Source: an uncultured Armatimonadota bacterium (GTDB taxonomy: Bacteria > Armatimonadota > Fimbriimonadia > Fimbriimonadales > Fimbriimonadaceae). Taken from it: a stretch of DNA of 14,673 bases. Where the stretch lies: positions 1-14,673 of the forward strand of contig CAMLEL010000018.1 of assembly GCA_946478935.1 (NCBI GenBank). The letters run 5' to 3'. How positions within the stretch are numbered: position 1 is the stretch's first letter; each line of letters starts with the position of its first letter. Shown one piece after another: positions 1-5,731 of this stretch. A model generated the notes under the pieces. It ran no database searches. It saw only the letters and a list, made by a program, of their open reading frames with translations, and was not told the origin of the DNA. The translations under genes and the position numbers were made by a program.

Positions 1-2
1 CC

Positions 3-563
3 CTCTTGAAACCCGGATCGGCCGTTTTCAAACCGCATGCAAGCTTGCCTCCCGAGGAATGTTGGACGTATCAGCCAGGTGCAAGTTGGCGAGACGGCAA
101 GCCCGAAGACCCCGTCGTTCATGTCGCATTCGAAGATGCGCTAGCCTACGCTCGCTGGTGTGGCAAAGACCTGCCCACAGAGTCGGAGTGGGAAGCTGCT
201 TCCGGTGCGAATGGGCAAACGTATCCCTGGGGCAAAGAAGAGAAGATGAATGGAAAATGGCCAGCCAATGTGTGGCAAGGTCCGTTTCCAAAGGTCGATG
301 TTGGAGAGGATGGATTCACCGGACTGGCTCCCGCCCGATCGTTCTCACCCAACCGGTACGGACTCTACAATATGTCCGGGAATGTCTGGGAGTGGACCAA
401 AGGCGATGGACCCAATTCAACGAAGATCACGAAGGGCGGATCCTTCCTTTGCGCCAGAAGCTACTGCCACCGCTATCGGCCCGCTGCTCGGCAGCCGGTG
501 ACCCCCGACACAAGCACATGTCATATCGGCTTTCGCTGCGTTCGTCGTCGGGAGGGTGGCTAA
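3..563 (+). CDS. Formylglycine-generating enzyme (sulfatase-modifying factor), 3' part
   Basis: This is the C-terminal part of an FGE/SUMF1-family protein; the 5' end lies before the window. The family oxidises a Cys (or Ser) in the sulfatase C/S-x-P-x-R motif to formylglycine, which activates the sulfatase. Typical family blocks run in order: GSAVF near the left edge, QPGASWRDG, DPVVHVAFEDALAYARWCGK, LPTESEWE, YPWG, NRYGLYNMSGNVWEW, KGGSF and GFRC. The motif CARSYC (bases 450-467) holds both cysteines equivalent to the catalytic, copper-binding pair of aerobic FGE. This separates it from the many FGE-like domain proteins that lack the pair. The reading frame is open to the left edge, so the TTG at base 6 is not a real start. 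A sulfatase gene may lie upstream, but none is visible. The next gene on the same strand begins 51 bases downstream. Confidence 0.93.
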   Translation, partial: LLKPGSAVFKPHASLPPEECWTYQPGASWRDGKPEDPVVHVAFEDALAYARWCGKDLPTESEWEAASGANGQTYPWGKEEKMNGKWPANVWQGPFPKVDVGEDGFTGLAPARSFSPNRYGLYNMSGNVWEWTKGDGPNSTKITKGGSFLCARSYCHRYRPAARQPVTPDTSTCHIGFRCVRRREGG

Positions 564-614
564 TCGACCCAGAATGTGCAATTTACAGCGTATGATCAAG
601 ATGGAGACAAGTCG

Positions 615-1469
615 ATGGCAATTGAGGCAAAGGAACAATCGAAAGAGGAATTGACGCAGCAGGAAGCAGAAGCCGTCTTGGAACTCTGGGCAAAGCGCCA
701 AGCTGAGGGCGAACTGCGCAGCAGATTGAACATTCAGGACCTGGCCGAGACTATGAATTTGTCGGCGGGTGAAGTCGAGCGCATGGTCGCCACGGTCCGA
801 AGCATGAATACGACTTCAAGTTTGGACCTTCCGCCGCGAAAAAAGGTCAGGCCGATCAACACATTCCTCATCACTCTTGCCGTAGTCACCTGGTTTGGCA
901 TTCTGGCGGGTGTTGGATTGGCCGCATACCAATTGGGAAAGGACCACGCTCGCAGCCGGACTGTGATTTATGATGCGGCGGCAGTGAGTCCACCGCCGAT
1001 GGCATTCCCAACAACGACGATAGCCACCCCTTCAGGTGAGTCAGCGATTGCAGCGCCGTCTGCCGCAGCAGGGATCAACATTGCCGAGAAGCTGCCAGAA
1101 GGCATGAAAGTATCTTTTGGTGGCTACCAGATTTCCGGTGAAGGCAAAGCAACTGAACTCGACGGGATTGGCCAAGCTCTGGATGCCATCGTCAGGCAGA
1201 CCGCCGTACCGGTTGAGCATTATCGCCACTCATCTAAACCGGATATCGCATTCATCAACGCATTTCAAACATACGACGGCTCCCTGGTTGACAGCGTTAT
1301 TCGCTTTGAAAAGCTGAAAGTCAACTTCGGAGAAGCTTCGACTGAAGTCATGTATCCGATCGCGAACACTTCAAGTTCACGAGTTCGCCGACTCGTGATG
1401 GAAGAACAACGTAAACGGCTTGCCGATGTTTCCAGCAAGGCGCGTCAGCTGCCGACGAGTTCACGATAA
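615..1469 (+). CDS. Membrane protein with N-terminal HTH-like region, unknown function
   Basis: I do not recognise a named family. From the ATG at 615 the protein has 284 residues. This start is preferred over the GTG at 576 because GGAGA (603-607) sits seven bases upstream. Residues 11-65 look helical and include a helix-turn-helix-like stretch (LNIQDLAETMNLSAGEVERM, 38-57). A basic patch (PPRKKVRP) precedes one strong membrane segment at about 82-106. It is followed by an Ala/Pro/Ser/Thr-rich linker (about 120-155) and a C-terminal region of about 130 residues, probably outside the membrane. The layout resembles membrane-anchored one-component regulators, with the HTH part inside and a sensor part outside, but that is inference. 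The gene lies 51 bases after the FGE gene and 38 bases before dodecin on the same strand, so the three may be co-transcribed. Confidence 0.8.
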   Translation: MAIEAKEQSKEELTQQEAEAVLELWAKRQAEGELRSRLNIQDLAETMNLSAGEVERMVATVRSMNTTSSLDLPPRKKVRPINTFLITLAVVTWFGILAGVGLAAYQLGKDHARSRTVIYDAAAVSPPPMAFPTTTIATPSGESAIAAPSAAAGINIAEKLPEGMKVSFGGYQISGEGKATELDGIGQALDAIVRQTAVPVEHYRHSSKPDIAFINAFQTYDGSLVDSVIRFEKLKVNFGEASTEVMYPIANTSSSRVRRLVMEEQRKRLADVSSKARQLPTSSR

Positions 1470-1478
1470 AGAAGTACA

Positions 1479-1504
1479 CTTCTCCAACCTTTCACTTGGA
1501 GAAG
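1479..1504 (+). promoter_or_regulatory. Hairpin sequestering the dodecin ribosome binding site
   Basis: CTTCTCCAA (1479-1487) and TTGGAGAAG (1496-1504) are perfect 9-base complements around an 8-base loop. The right arm contains the GGAG Shine-Dalgarno (1498-1501) of the ATG at 1508. Folding would hide it. No T-tract follows, so this is not an ordinary terminator for the upstream gene. A regulatory role is inferred from geometry only. Confidence 0.5.
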
Positions 1505-1507
1505 ACT

Positions 1508-1708
1508 ATGGCAGTTGCAAAAGTAATCGAACTTTCCTCTTCGTCGTCGACCAGTTTCGATGATGCGATCAAATCCGGCATTTCGCGAGCGAGCCAAACC
1601 GTCAAGAACATTCAGGGGGCCTGGATCCAAGATCAGCAGGTGGTCGTGAACAACGGCGCTGTTTCTGAATACCGAGTCATGATGAAAGTAACTTTCATCC
1701 TCGAGTAA
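1508..1708 (+). CDS. Dodecin family flavin-binding protein
   Basis: This 66-residue protein matches dodecin in length and pattern: beta strand KVIELSSSSSTSFDDA, helix AIKSGISRASQTVKNI, then strands GAWIQDQQVVVNNG and EYRVMMKVTFILE. Dodecins form hollow dodecamers that bind and store or protect riboflavin, FMN or FAD in the cytoplasm. The family tryptophan is present, but in the GAWIQDQ context instead of the NLRWFEV context of archaeal and Thermus dodecins; it aligns two positions later. It probably belongs to a second dodecin subgroup with an A-W-V/I motif. The start is the ATG at 1508, preceded by TTGGAGAAG; a TTG at 1496 in the same frame falls inside that ribosome binding site. The Shine-Dalgarno is the right arm of a hairpin (1479-1504), which suggests translational control. 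The stop lies one base from the stop of the convergent RHH gene. Confidence 0.92.
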   Translation: MAVAKVIELSSSSSTSFDDAIKSGISRASQTVKNIQGAWIQDQQVVVNNGAVSEYRVMMKVTFILE

Positions 1709-1709
1709 C

Positions 1710-1871
1710 TTACTCAAGGTCTTTCTCGACCTTGCGCCGTTTCTTGACGGCTTCGCGAAGGAGGAATTCGATCTGCGCATTCACCGATCGAAATTCCTCA
1801 TTCGCCATCCGCTGGATTTCATCCCATAGCTCTGGGCTGATCCTCAGCACAAATGCTTTCCGCTCAGCCAT
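1710..1871 (-). CDS. Small ribbon-helix-helix (Arc-like) DNA-binding protein
   Basis: The protein has 53 residues. A beta strand (KAFVLRIS, 5-12) is followed by two helices (PELWDEIQRMANEEF and SVNAQIEFLLREAVKKR), the layout of MetJ/Arc ribbon-helix-helix repressors. These dimerise and insert the paired strand into the major groove. The C-terminal tail is basic. The ATG overlaps the SPFH stop codon as TAATG (bases 1873-1869), so it is probably translated by coupling after the SPFH gene. Family knowledge: RHH proteins of this type often sit beside this SPFH class and are annotated as Arc-like or HicB-like antitoxins, but no toxin gene is seen here. It could act at the palindrome upstream of the operon (2765-2798); that is inference. 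The stop is one base from the dodecin stop. Confidence 0.85.
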   Translation of the reverse strand: MAERKAFVLRISPELWDEIQRMANEEFRSVNAQIEFLLREAVKKRRKVEKDLE

Positions 1872-2752
1872 TATCCGGGATAGAGCGTGCCCGTGTTCAC
1901 GACCGGTTGCACGTTGGTTTCGCTGCACAGGACAAGCATCAGATTGCTGACCATTGCCGCCTTTCTCTCTTCATCCAGTTCCACGATCTTGTCGCGATCC
2001 AAATGGGCGAGCGCCATTTGCACCATACCAACTGCCCCATCGACGATCCGCTGCCTTGCCGCGATAATGGCGGCCGCCTGCTGTTTCCGAAGCATGACCC
2101 CGGCGATCTCTTGCGCATAAGCCAGATGGGAAAGGCGCGATTCAATAACTCGCACCCCGCTCAACGCCAGTCGGGCTTCCAACTCATCTCCTAAGTGCTC
2201 AGAGATCTCATCGGTGTTGCGCATCAGGCTGATGTGCTCCTCTTCCGCATCATAAGGGTAAGCGCTGGCAAGGTGCCTCAGCGCCGTTTCGCTCTGGAGG
2301 TTGACGAAATCCTCGTAATCTTCCACATCAAAGCTCGCCTTGTAGGTGTCGATGACTTGCCACACCACGATCGCCGCAATCTCGACCGGGTTGCCGACCG
2401 AGTCATTCACCTTCAATCGCTGACCGTTCAAGGTTCTTGCGCGCAACGACACATTGCGCTTGGAATAGAACGGATTGGCCCACCACCAACCACTTTCCTT
2501 CACGGTTCCCACATACCGGCCAAAGAGCAGCAGAACCTTGCTTCCGTTGGGCTCGATGATGAAGAACCCTCCCATCATGATGGATGCAATGGTAAAGATT
2601 GCCACGACCCCAAACACTTGCCAACCAATTCCTGGCGCGCCTTCGCCGATGATAATCGTGCGATAGCTCTGGTAGCTTCCCACCAGCAGCAGCGCCAAAA
2701 CGACCAACAGCATCCAAAAGCCCGACAGTGCCGACCTTTCCTTCTCACGCAT
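1871..2752 (-). CDS. SPFH (stomatin/prohibitin-like) domain membrane protein
   Basis: The protein has 293 residues. Two hydrophobic segments come first (about 10-30, [11 protein letters not shown], and about 42-67, [19 protein letters not shown]). The SPFH core follows: [72 protein letters not shown] and [14 protein letters not shown]. The C-terminal part ([49 protein letters not shown]) is typical of the bacterial SPFH class that pairs with RHH genes. SPFH proteins form large ring or cage oligomers in the membrane that organise microdomains or regulate proteases; the exact role of this class is not known. The ATG at 2752 has a good AGGAGA ribosome binding site just upstream. The gene is first in a two-gene operon with the RHH gene. 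Confidence 0.93.
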   Translation of the reverse strand: MREKERSALSGFWMLLVVLALLLVGSYQSYRTIIIGEGAPGIGWQVFGVVAIFTIASIMMGGFFIIEPNGSKVLLLFGRYVGTVKESGWWWANPFYSKRNVSLRARTLNGQRLKVNDSVGNPVEIAAIVVWQVIDTYKASFDVEDYEDFVNLQSETALRHLASAYPYDAEEEHISLMRNTDEISEHLGDELEARLALSGVRVIESRLSHLAYAQEIAGVMLRKQQAAAIIAARQRIVDGAVGMVQMALAHLDRDKIVELDEERKAAMVSNLMLVLCSETNVQPVVNTGTLYPG

Positions 2753-2764
2753 TTTCGGTTCTCC

Positions 2765-2798
2765 TATGACATCGTAGTGATATCACATTCGTATCATA
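2765..2798. promoter_or_regulatory. Operator-like dyad upstream of the SPFH gene
   Basis: The perfect 10-base palindrome GTGATATCAC (2777-2786) is flanked by outer arms TATGAC (2765-2770) and ATCATA (2793-2798), which also mirror each other with one mismatch. It covers the putative -10 box and the start of the transcript. This placement suits a repressor site. The RHH protein made by the same operon is the obvious candidate binder, but this is not shown. Confidence 0.45.
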
Positions 2799-2821
2799 TC
2801 TCGAAAATGCGGTACATGCAA
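2793..2821 (-). promoter_or_regulatory. Putative sigma-70-type promoter of the SPFH-RHH operon
   Basis: Reading the minus strand, TTGCAT (2821-2816) and TATGAT (2798-2793) are separated by 17 bases. The -10 box differs from consensus at one position; the -35 box is weak. The -35 box abuts the T-tract of the preceding terminator. A palindrome lies directly downstream. Confidence 0.45.
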
Positions 2822-2822
2822 A

Positions 2823-2860
2823 CAAAAAAATGGGACGGACCTATGAAAGTCCGTCCCATA
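2823..2860 (-). terminator. Rho-independent terminator of the thioredoxin-like gene
   Basis: The arms TGGGACGGAC (2831-2840) and GTCCGTCCCA (2849-2858) are perfect 10-base complements around an 8-base loop. On the minus strand the stem is followed by seven T residues (2830-2824), an ideal intrinsic terminator. It begins about ten bases after the TAG at 2870-2872. It therefore fits the full-length thioredoxin reading frame and not the premature stop 150 bases earlier. It is the only canonical terminator seen in the window. Confidence 0.9.
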
Positions 2861-2869
2861 TCTTTACAA

Positions 2870-3025
2870 CTACCTTCCGTATTTGATGCCGCACCCGTAG
2901 GGTCGTGCTGTTTTGACTGAAACTTCCTTGCCTGCCATGCTCTCATTCAGGGCTTGAGAGACGTAGTTGGTGACACTCGGATCTTCCTGAGGTTTGGAGA
3001 CCGCTTTGTTGTCGATGCCACCCGC
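2870..3025 (-). pseudogene. Untranslated C-terminal remnant of the thioredoxin-like protein
   Basis: After the TAA at 3026-3028 the same frame stays open for 51 codons to a TAG at 2870-2872. The peptide starts AGGIDNKAV and ends RPYGCGIKYGR. That is the normal C-terminal end of this thioredoxin-like family, whose members continue 'GT-L/V-I-Y-x-G-x-I-D' and finish near 'RPYGC-x-V/I-KY'. The frame is intact, so the only visible lesion is the stop codon at a position where relatives usually have Tyr. One base change from TAC or TAT would create it. The conserved C-terminal Cys (residue 199 of the restored protein) is lost from the translated product. Confidence 0.8.
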
Positions 3026-3487
3026 TTAGATGACCGTGCCCTTGGGATCGATCACAAACATGTGTGGCGTGGTTCGTGCTCCATAGCTCTTGCCAACTTG
3101 ACCGGACGGATCCATGAGGACGGCGGTTCCGGCTCCTCCCATTTTCTTCGTCTCGGTATTCATAGCTGGCCCTTCATAGTGACCCTGCTTTCCGGGAGCC
3201 GATGAAACAATGGATAGCCAGACCACGCCCTTCTTGGTCCACTCCTTCTGGAGTTTGGGCATATTGCCGGACTCGTAGTGAGTCTGGACGTAAGGGCAAC
3301 CGTAGTTCAGCCACTCCAGGACCACGTACTTCCCTTTGTAAGCGGAAAGGTCATGACTCTTCCCGTTTGAGTCAGACAAGGTGAATGCAGGAGCTTCCTT
3401 CCCCGGTTCAGCAGTTGGCGTCAAGGTAAGCCCATAGGCCATCACACTCGCCAGGACGACGACGCAGCCAGAAATGTAAGATTTCAT
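3026..3487 (-). CDS. Secreted thioredoxin-like (AhpC/TSA-type) protein, truncated by an in-frame TAA
   Basis: The translated part has 153 residues. A hydrophobic N terminus (about 1-25) looks like a Sec signal peptide. The redoxin fold follows: GKEAPAFTLSDSNGKSHDLSAYKGKYVVLEW, the active-site segment NYGCPYVQTHY with one cysteine (C64, not CxxC), VVWLSIVSSAPGKQG, VLMDPSGQVGKSYGA and the cis-proline segment TTPHMFVIDPKG (P141). The family acts as extracytoplasmic thiol oxidoreductases or peroxidases. The product ends at GTVI, where relatives continue for about 50 residues; those codons remain in frame to 2870. The full product would have 205 codons counting the stop position. GGAGGTGATC before the ATG is an almost perfect anti-16S match. 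Strong expression signals together with a nonsense codon suggest a recent mutation, a strain polymorphism or a sequencing error. Confidence 0.85.
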   Translation of the reverse strand: MKSYISGCVVVLASVMAYGLTLTPTAEPGKEAPAFTLSDSNGKSHDLSAYKGKYVVLEWLNYGCPYVQTHYESGNMPKLQKEWTKKGVVWLSIVSSAPGKQGHYEGPAMNTETKKMGGAGTAVLMDPSGQVGKSYGARTTPHMFVIDPKGTVI

Positions 3488-3498
3488 CGATCACCTCC
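3488..3498 (-). promoter_or_regulatory. Exceptionally strong Shine-Dalgarno for the thioredoxin-like gene
   Basis: The minus strand reads GGAGGTGATCG immediately before the ATG at 3487. Ten consecutive bases complement the 3' end of bacterial 16S rRNA, and GGAGG lies six bases from the start codon. This is by far the longest such match in the window. It fixes the start and indicates a gene selected for high translation. Confidence 0.8.
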
Positions 3499-3605
3499 AA
3501 TCCGTGACAAGTGATAAAACGATGTTCATTGCACAAAGATCAACCAAGAGTATAAAAATTGTGTGATGAATTGATCTAGATTCACCGGACGTTCTAGAGG
3601 TAGAG

Positions 3606-4160
3606 ATGAACGATGACGCTTGGATTGCCCAACTTGCAGCTTCCAGTTTGGATTGGGATCGCCGTGCGAACGAGAGTCTGCAAGAGCTTTCAGACGAGGA
3701 ATTCAACTGGCGGCCGGATGCCGAAAAGTGGAGCATCGCACAACAGATTCATCACCTGGTTCTCGGCAATGCTTTCTATGTTCCGATAATCGAAGACCTG
3801 GCCAAGCGGGCTCAATCCTTTCAAACCTCGTATAAACCTGGGCTGTGGGGCAAGTTGCTATTGATGGCGGTCCGTCCCGGCGGCAACCTTCCGGGGCCGG
3901 TACCCAAAGAAATGATCCCAAGCAGTGCGTCAATTCCCAAGCATGTGCTCCTTGAGTTCAACGATTTCCAATCTCGATTTCATGTGGCGCTAAGCGAACT
4001 GGGTGGGCGCGATCTTAACGGACGATTCACATCACCATTCGCCAAGTACGTGAAACTGAAGCTCGGAGACGCCCTCCAAGTGGTAGAGCGTCACAATGCC
4101 CGACATCTGGGAAATGCTTTGGAACTGCTGGATCGGCCAGATTTCCCGAACCGCACTTAG
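3606..4160 (+). CDS. DinB-family four-helix-bundle protein
   Basis: The protein has 184 residues, the usual size for DinB/YfiT-like metal-dependent proteins. The early block LSDEEFNWRPDAEKWSIAQQIHHLV (about 28-52) is the typical 'W-R-P...W-S-i-x-q-x-x-x-H-l' signature and carries the first metal ligand (H49 or H50). The late block RHNARHLGNALEL (162-174) gives the HxxxH pair (H163, H167). Three histidines bind a divalent metal. Members include thiol-dependent S-transferases (bacillithiol, mycothiol), but the substrate cannot be told from sequence. The ATG at 3606 follows AGAGGTAGAG. The stop overlaps the convergent mqnD stop by four bases. It is divergent from the thioredoxin-like gene across 118 bases in which I see no clear promoter. 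Confidence 0.88.
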   Translation: MNDDAWIAQLAASSLDWDRRANESLQELSDEEFNWRPDAEKWSIAQQIHHLVLGNAFYVPIIEDLAKRAQSFQTSYKPGLWGKLLLMAVRPGGNLPGPVPKEMIPSSASIPKHVLLEFNDFQSRFHVALSELGGRDLNGRFTSPFAKYVKLKLGDALQVVERHNARHLGNALELLDRPDFPNRT

Positions 4161-5014
4161 TCTACGACTTGGACTTCGACGCCCGGTACGAGGCCAGCAG
4201 CGGCTCCCATCTTTAGCAACAGCTTGATGGCTTCGACCCCTTCTTCTCCCATGTCGAGCGTCCGCTCGTTCACATACATGCCGACAAACTCGTCGCTGGT
4301 ACCCTCGTCCATCCCGCGAGCGAACTGCAAGGCGTATGAAAGCGCTTCCTTTCTATGCTCCAATCCAGCCGTGATCGACTCGCGCATGCATCGACTTACG
4401 TCGGCAACGACTTCTGGCCCCAAATCCTTTCGGACGACATTGACGCCGAGTGGTAGCGGAAGACCTGTTTTATCTTTCCACCAGACTCCCATATCGACAA
4501 TCAACTTCAACCCATCGCGTTGATACGTGAGCTGACCCTCGTGAATGATCAGTCCGACCTTGAACTTGCCTTCCTGGATGGACGGAATGATTTGATCGAA
4601 AGGCACCACCTCGAACTTCAGCTCAGCATCACCCACATTCTCTTTCCACCAGAGGTTGAGTTCGAGAAACGCGCTTGTCAGCTTGCCGGGAACAGCGATG
4701 ACGGTTTCGGCCAATGCCGCTCGATCGAATTCCCGATCCGCTACCAACATGGGCCCGTAGTTCCAGCCGAATGAGCCACCGTGACGCAGCAGAGCGTACT
4801 TTTCGGCAACGTAGGCGAAGGCATGAACGCTGATGGCCGTGGATTCGAGCTTGCCTTCCATCGCCCATTCATTGAGCGTCTGGATATCCCGCAGGATGTG
4901 TTCGAACTCATATTGGGACTGGACCTGGCCATTTGCCAAGCCCCAAAACATAAAGGCGTCATCTGAGTCAGGGCTATGGCCCAAACGAATCTTCAGCGGG
5001 GTTGCGGTGCTCAC
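4157..5014 (-). CDS. mqnD: 1,4-dihydroxy-6-naphthoate synthase (futalosine menaquinone pathway)
   Basis: This 285-residue protein belongs to the MqnA/MqnD family and fits MqnD. It converts cyclic dehypoxanthinyl futalosine into 1,4-dihydroxy-6-naphthoate in the alternative menaquinone pathway in the cytoplasm. MqnD features include LGHSPDSDDAFMFWGLA (11-27), the DIQTLNEWA segment (43-51), STAISVHAFAYVAEKYALL (58-76), GGSFGWNYGPMLV (79-91), PGKLTSAFLELNLW (109-122) and LIIHEGQLTY (155-164) with the putative catalytic His158. The length is normal and no key motif is missing. The start appears to be a GTG (5014-5012), and no strong ribosome binding site is visible. No other mqn genes lie in this window, so the pathway genes are probably scattered. 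Its presence implies menaquinone respiration without the classical Men route. Confidence 0.95.
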   Translation of the reverse strand: MSTATPLKIRLGHSPDSDDAFMFWGLANGQVQSQYEFEHILRDIQTLNEWAMEGKLESTAISVHAFAYVAEKYALLRHGGSFGWNYGPMLVADREFDRAALAETVIAVPGKLTSAFLELNLWWKENVGDAELKFEVVPFDQIIPSIQEGKFKVGLIIHEGQLTYQRDGLKLIVDMGVWWKDKTGLPLPLGVNVVRKDLGPEVVADVSRCMRESITAGLEHRKEALSYALQFARGMDEGTSDEFVGMYVNERTLDMGEEGVEAIKLLLKMGAAAGLVPGVEVQVVD

Positions 5015-5108
5015 GGCAACAGTTTACGGCTTCTCCGCATAAATTCGCAGGACGGCCGAAACGAACGTTATTGCTCTTGTCGTAGGCAAGGGCTAAGAGA
5101 GGTGAATC

Positions 5109-5714
5109 ATGTTCAAAATTACACGTCATCTTGTCCATGGTAGGGCGAGCGTTACACTACTCGCAGCTTTTGTTTGCGCGTCGATTGCGGGTTTCGCAAT
5201 CTTCGCAAAGCCTGCTTTCGCTCAAGGTACCGGCAAGGTTTCCATGAACGATATTTCGTTCAGCTTCGGACCCACTACCGTTCGGCCGGGTGCTGGCGAA
5301 TTGACGACCAATGACGAGTCCGTCGAGATCGGTCTCTTGCTGCCCGCAGTTCAAAAGGTTCGCGAAGCTGCCTCCCGAATGCTGATCATGGGTAATGGTT
5401 GGCGCGTGGATGTGCCGCTTTTCGGACGCGAAGTCCCCAGTTCGCAGCGCTTTACGCTCTGGTTCACGAGGAATGTAGGCGGCGGACTGTTGTTGAACAT
5501 CCAAGAGCGCGGAGGCGACTTGAAAACCGTGGAAGTGGAAGACACGGATGTAAGCGTCCTTTTCCTGCCGGCAGTCCAGAGCGACCGACTCGTATACGAG
5601 GTTCAAACCGCAACCGTGAAGCACTCGGCTATCCATCAAGTCCTGTTGGGTGATGGCAGCGTGCGCTCCATCCTCATCGGATTGCTTTTGCCGGCAGTCC
5701 AAAAGGTTCGCTGA
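5109..5714 (+). CDS. Secreted protein with rearranged DUF1559 signature motifs (LLLPAVQKVR, H-X9-DG)
   Basis: The protein has 201 residues. The N terminus (1-38) is a Sec signal peptide with a likely cut after AKPAFA. There is no prepilin FTLIELLVVIA motif. The mature part is rich in beta-strand-like stretches. At 74-91 it holds IGLLLPAVQKVREAASRM, the phrase that normally follows the prepilin helix of DUF1559 proteins. At 149-157 a degenerate copy (SVLFLPAVQ) appears, and at 188-201 a near-exact copy (ILIGLLLPAVQKVR) forms the very C terminus. H172 to D182-G183 fits the prepilin-associated H-X9-DG motif, followed by SVR as in DUF1559. The DNA of the copies differs at several synonymous sites, so this is not a fresh duplication. 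The ATG at 5109 follows GAGAGGTGAATC. The function is unknown; the mix of hallmarks is real, its meaning inferred. Confidence 0.85.
   Translation: MFKITRHLVHGRASVTLLAAFVCASIAGFAIFAKPAFAQGTGKVSMNDISFSFGPTTVRPGAGELTTNDESVEIGLLLPAVQKVREAASRMLIMGNGWRVDVPLFGREVPSSQRFTLWFTRNVGGGLLLNIQERGGDLKTVEVEDTDVSVLFLPAVQSDRLVYEVQTATVKHSAIHQVLLGDGSVRSILIGLLLPAVQKVR
5328..5711 (+). repeat. Three dispersed copies of the LLLPAVQ(KVR) peptide motif
   Basis: The copies lie at bases 5328-5381 (residues 74-91), 5553-5588 (149-160, degenerate) and 5670-5711 (188-201). Their LPA cores are 75 and 41 residues apart. Copies one and three share 12 residues in a row, but their codons differ at several synonymous sites. Confidence 0.85.
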
Positions 5715-5731
5715 TACGGCCACAATAGGAT

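Noticed and set aside
1681..1699. Palindrome GATGAAAGT-A-ACTTTCATC in the end of dodecin
   Set aside because: The one-base centre does not favour a hairpin, and it encodes the conserved MKVTFI segment of the protein, so codon constraint explains most of it.
1715..1734. Inverted repeat CAAGGTC / GACCTTG as a possible bidirectional terminator
   Set aside because: There is no T-tract on either side and it lies in the coding end of the RHH gene.
1710..1871. Toxin-antitoxin system based on the RHH protein
   Set aside because: No toxin-like gene is adjacent; the partner is an SPFH membrane protein.
2195..2920. Open frame of 241 codons on the plus strand
   Set aside because: It runs antisense through the SPFH gene and its promoter; its His/Arg-rich composition is that of a shadow frame.
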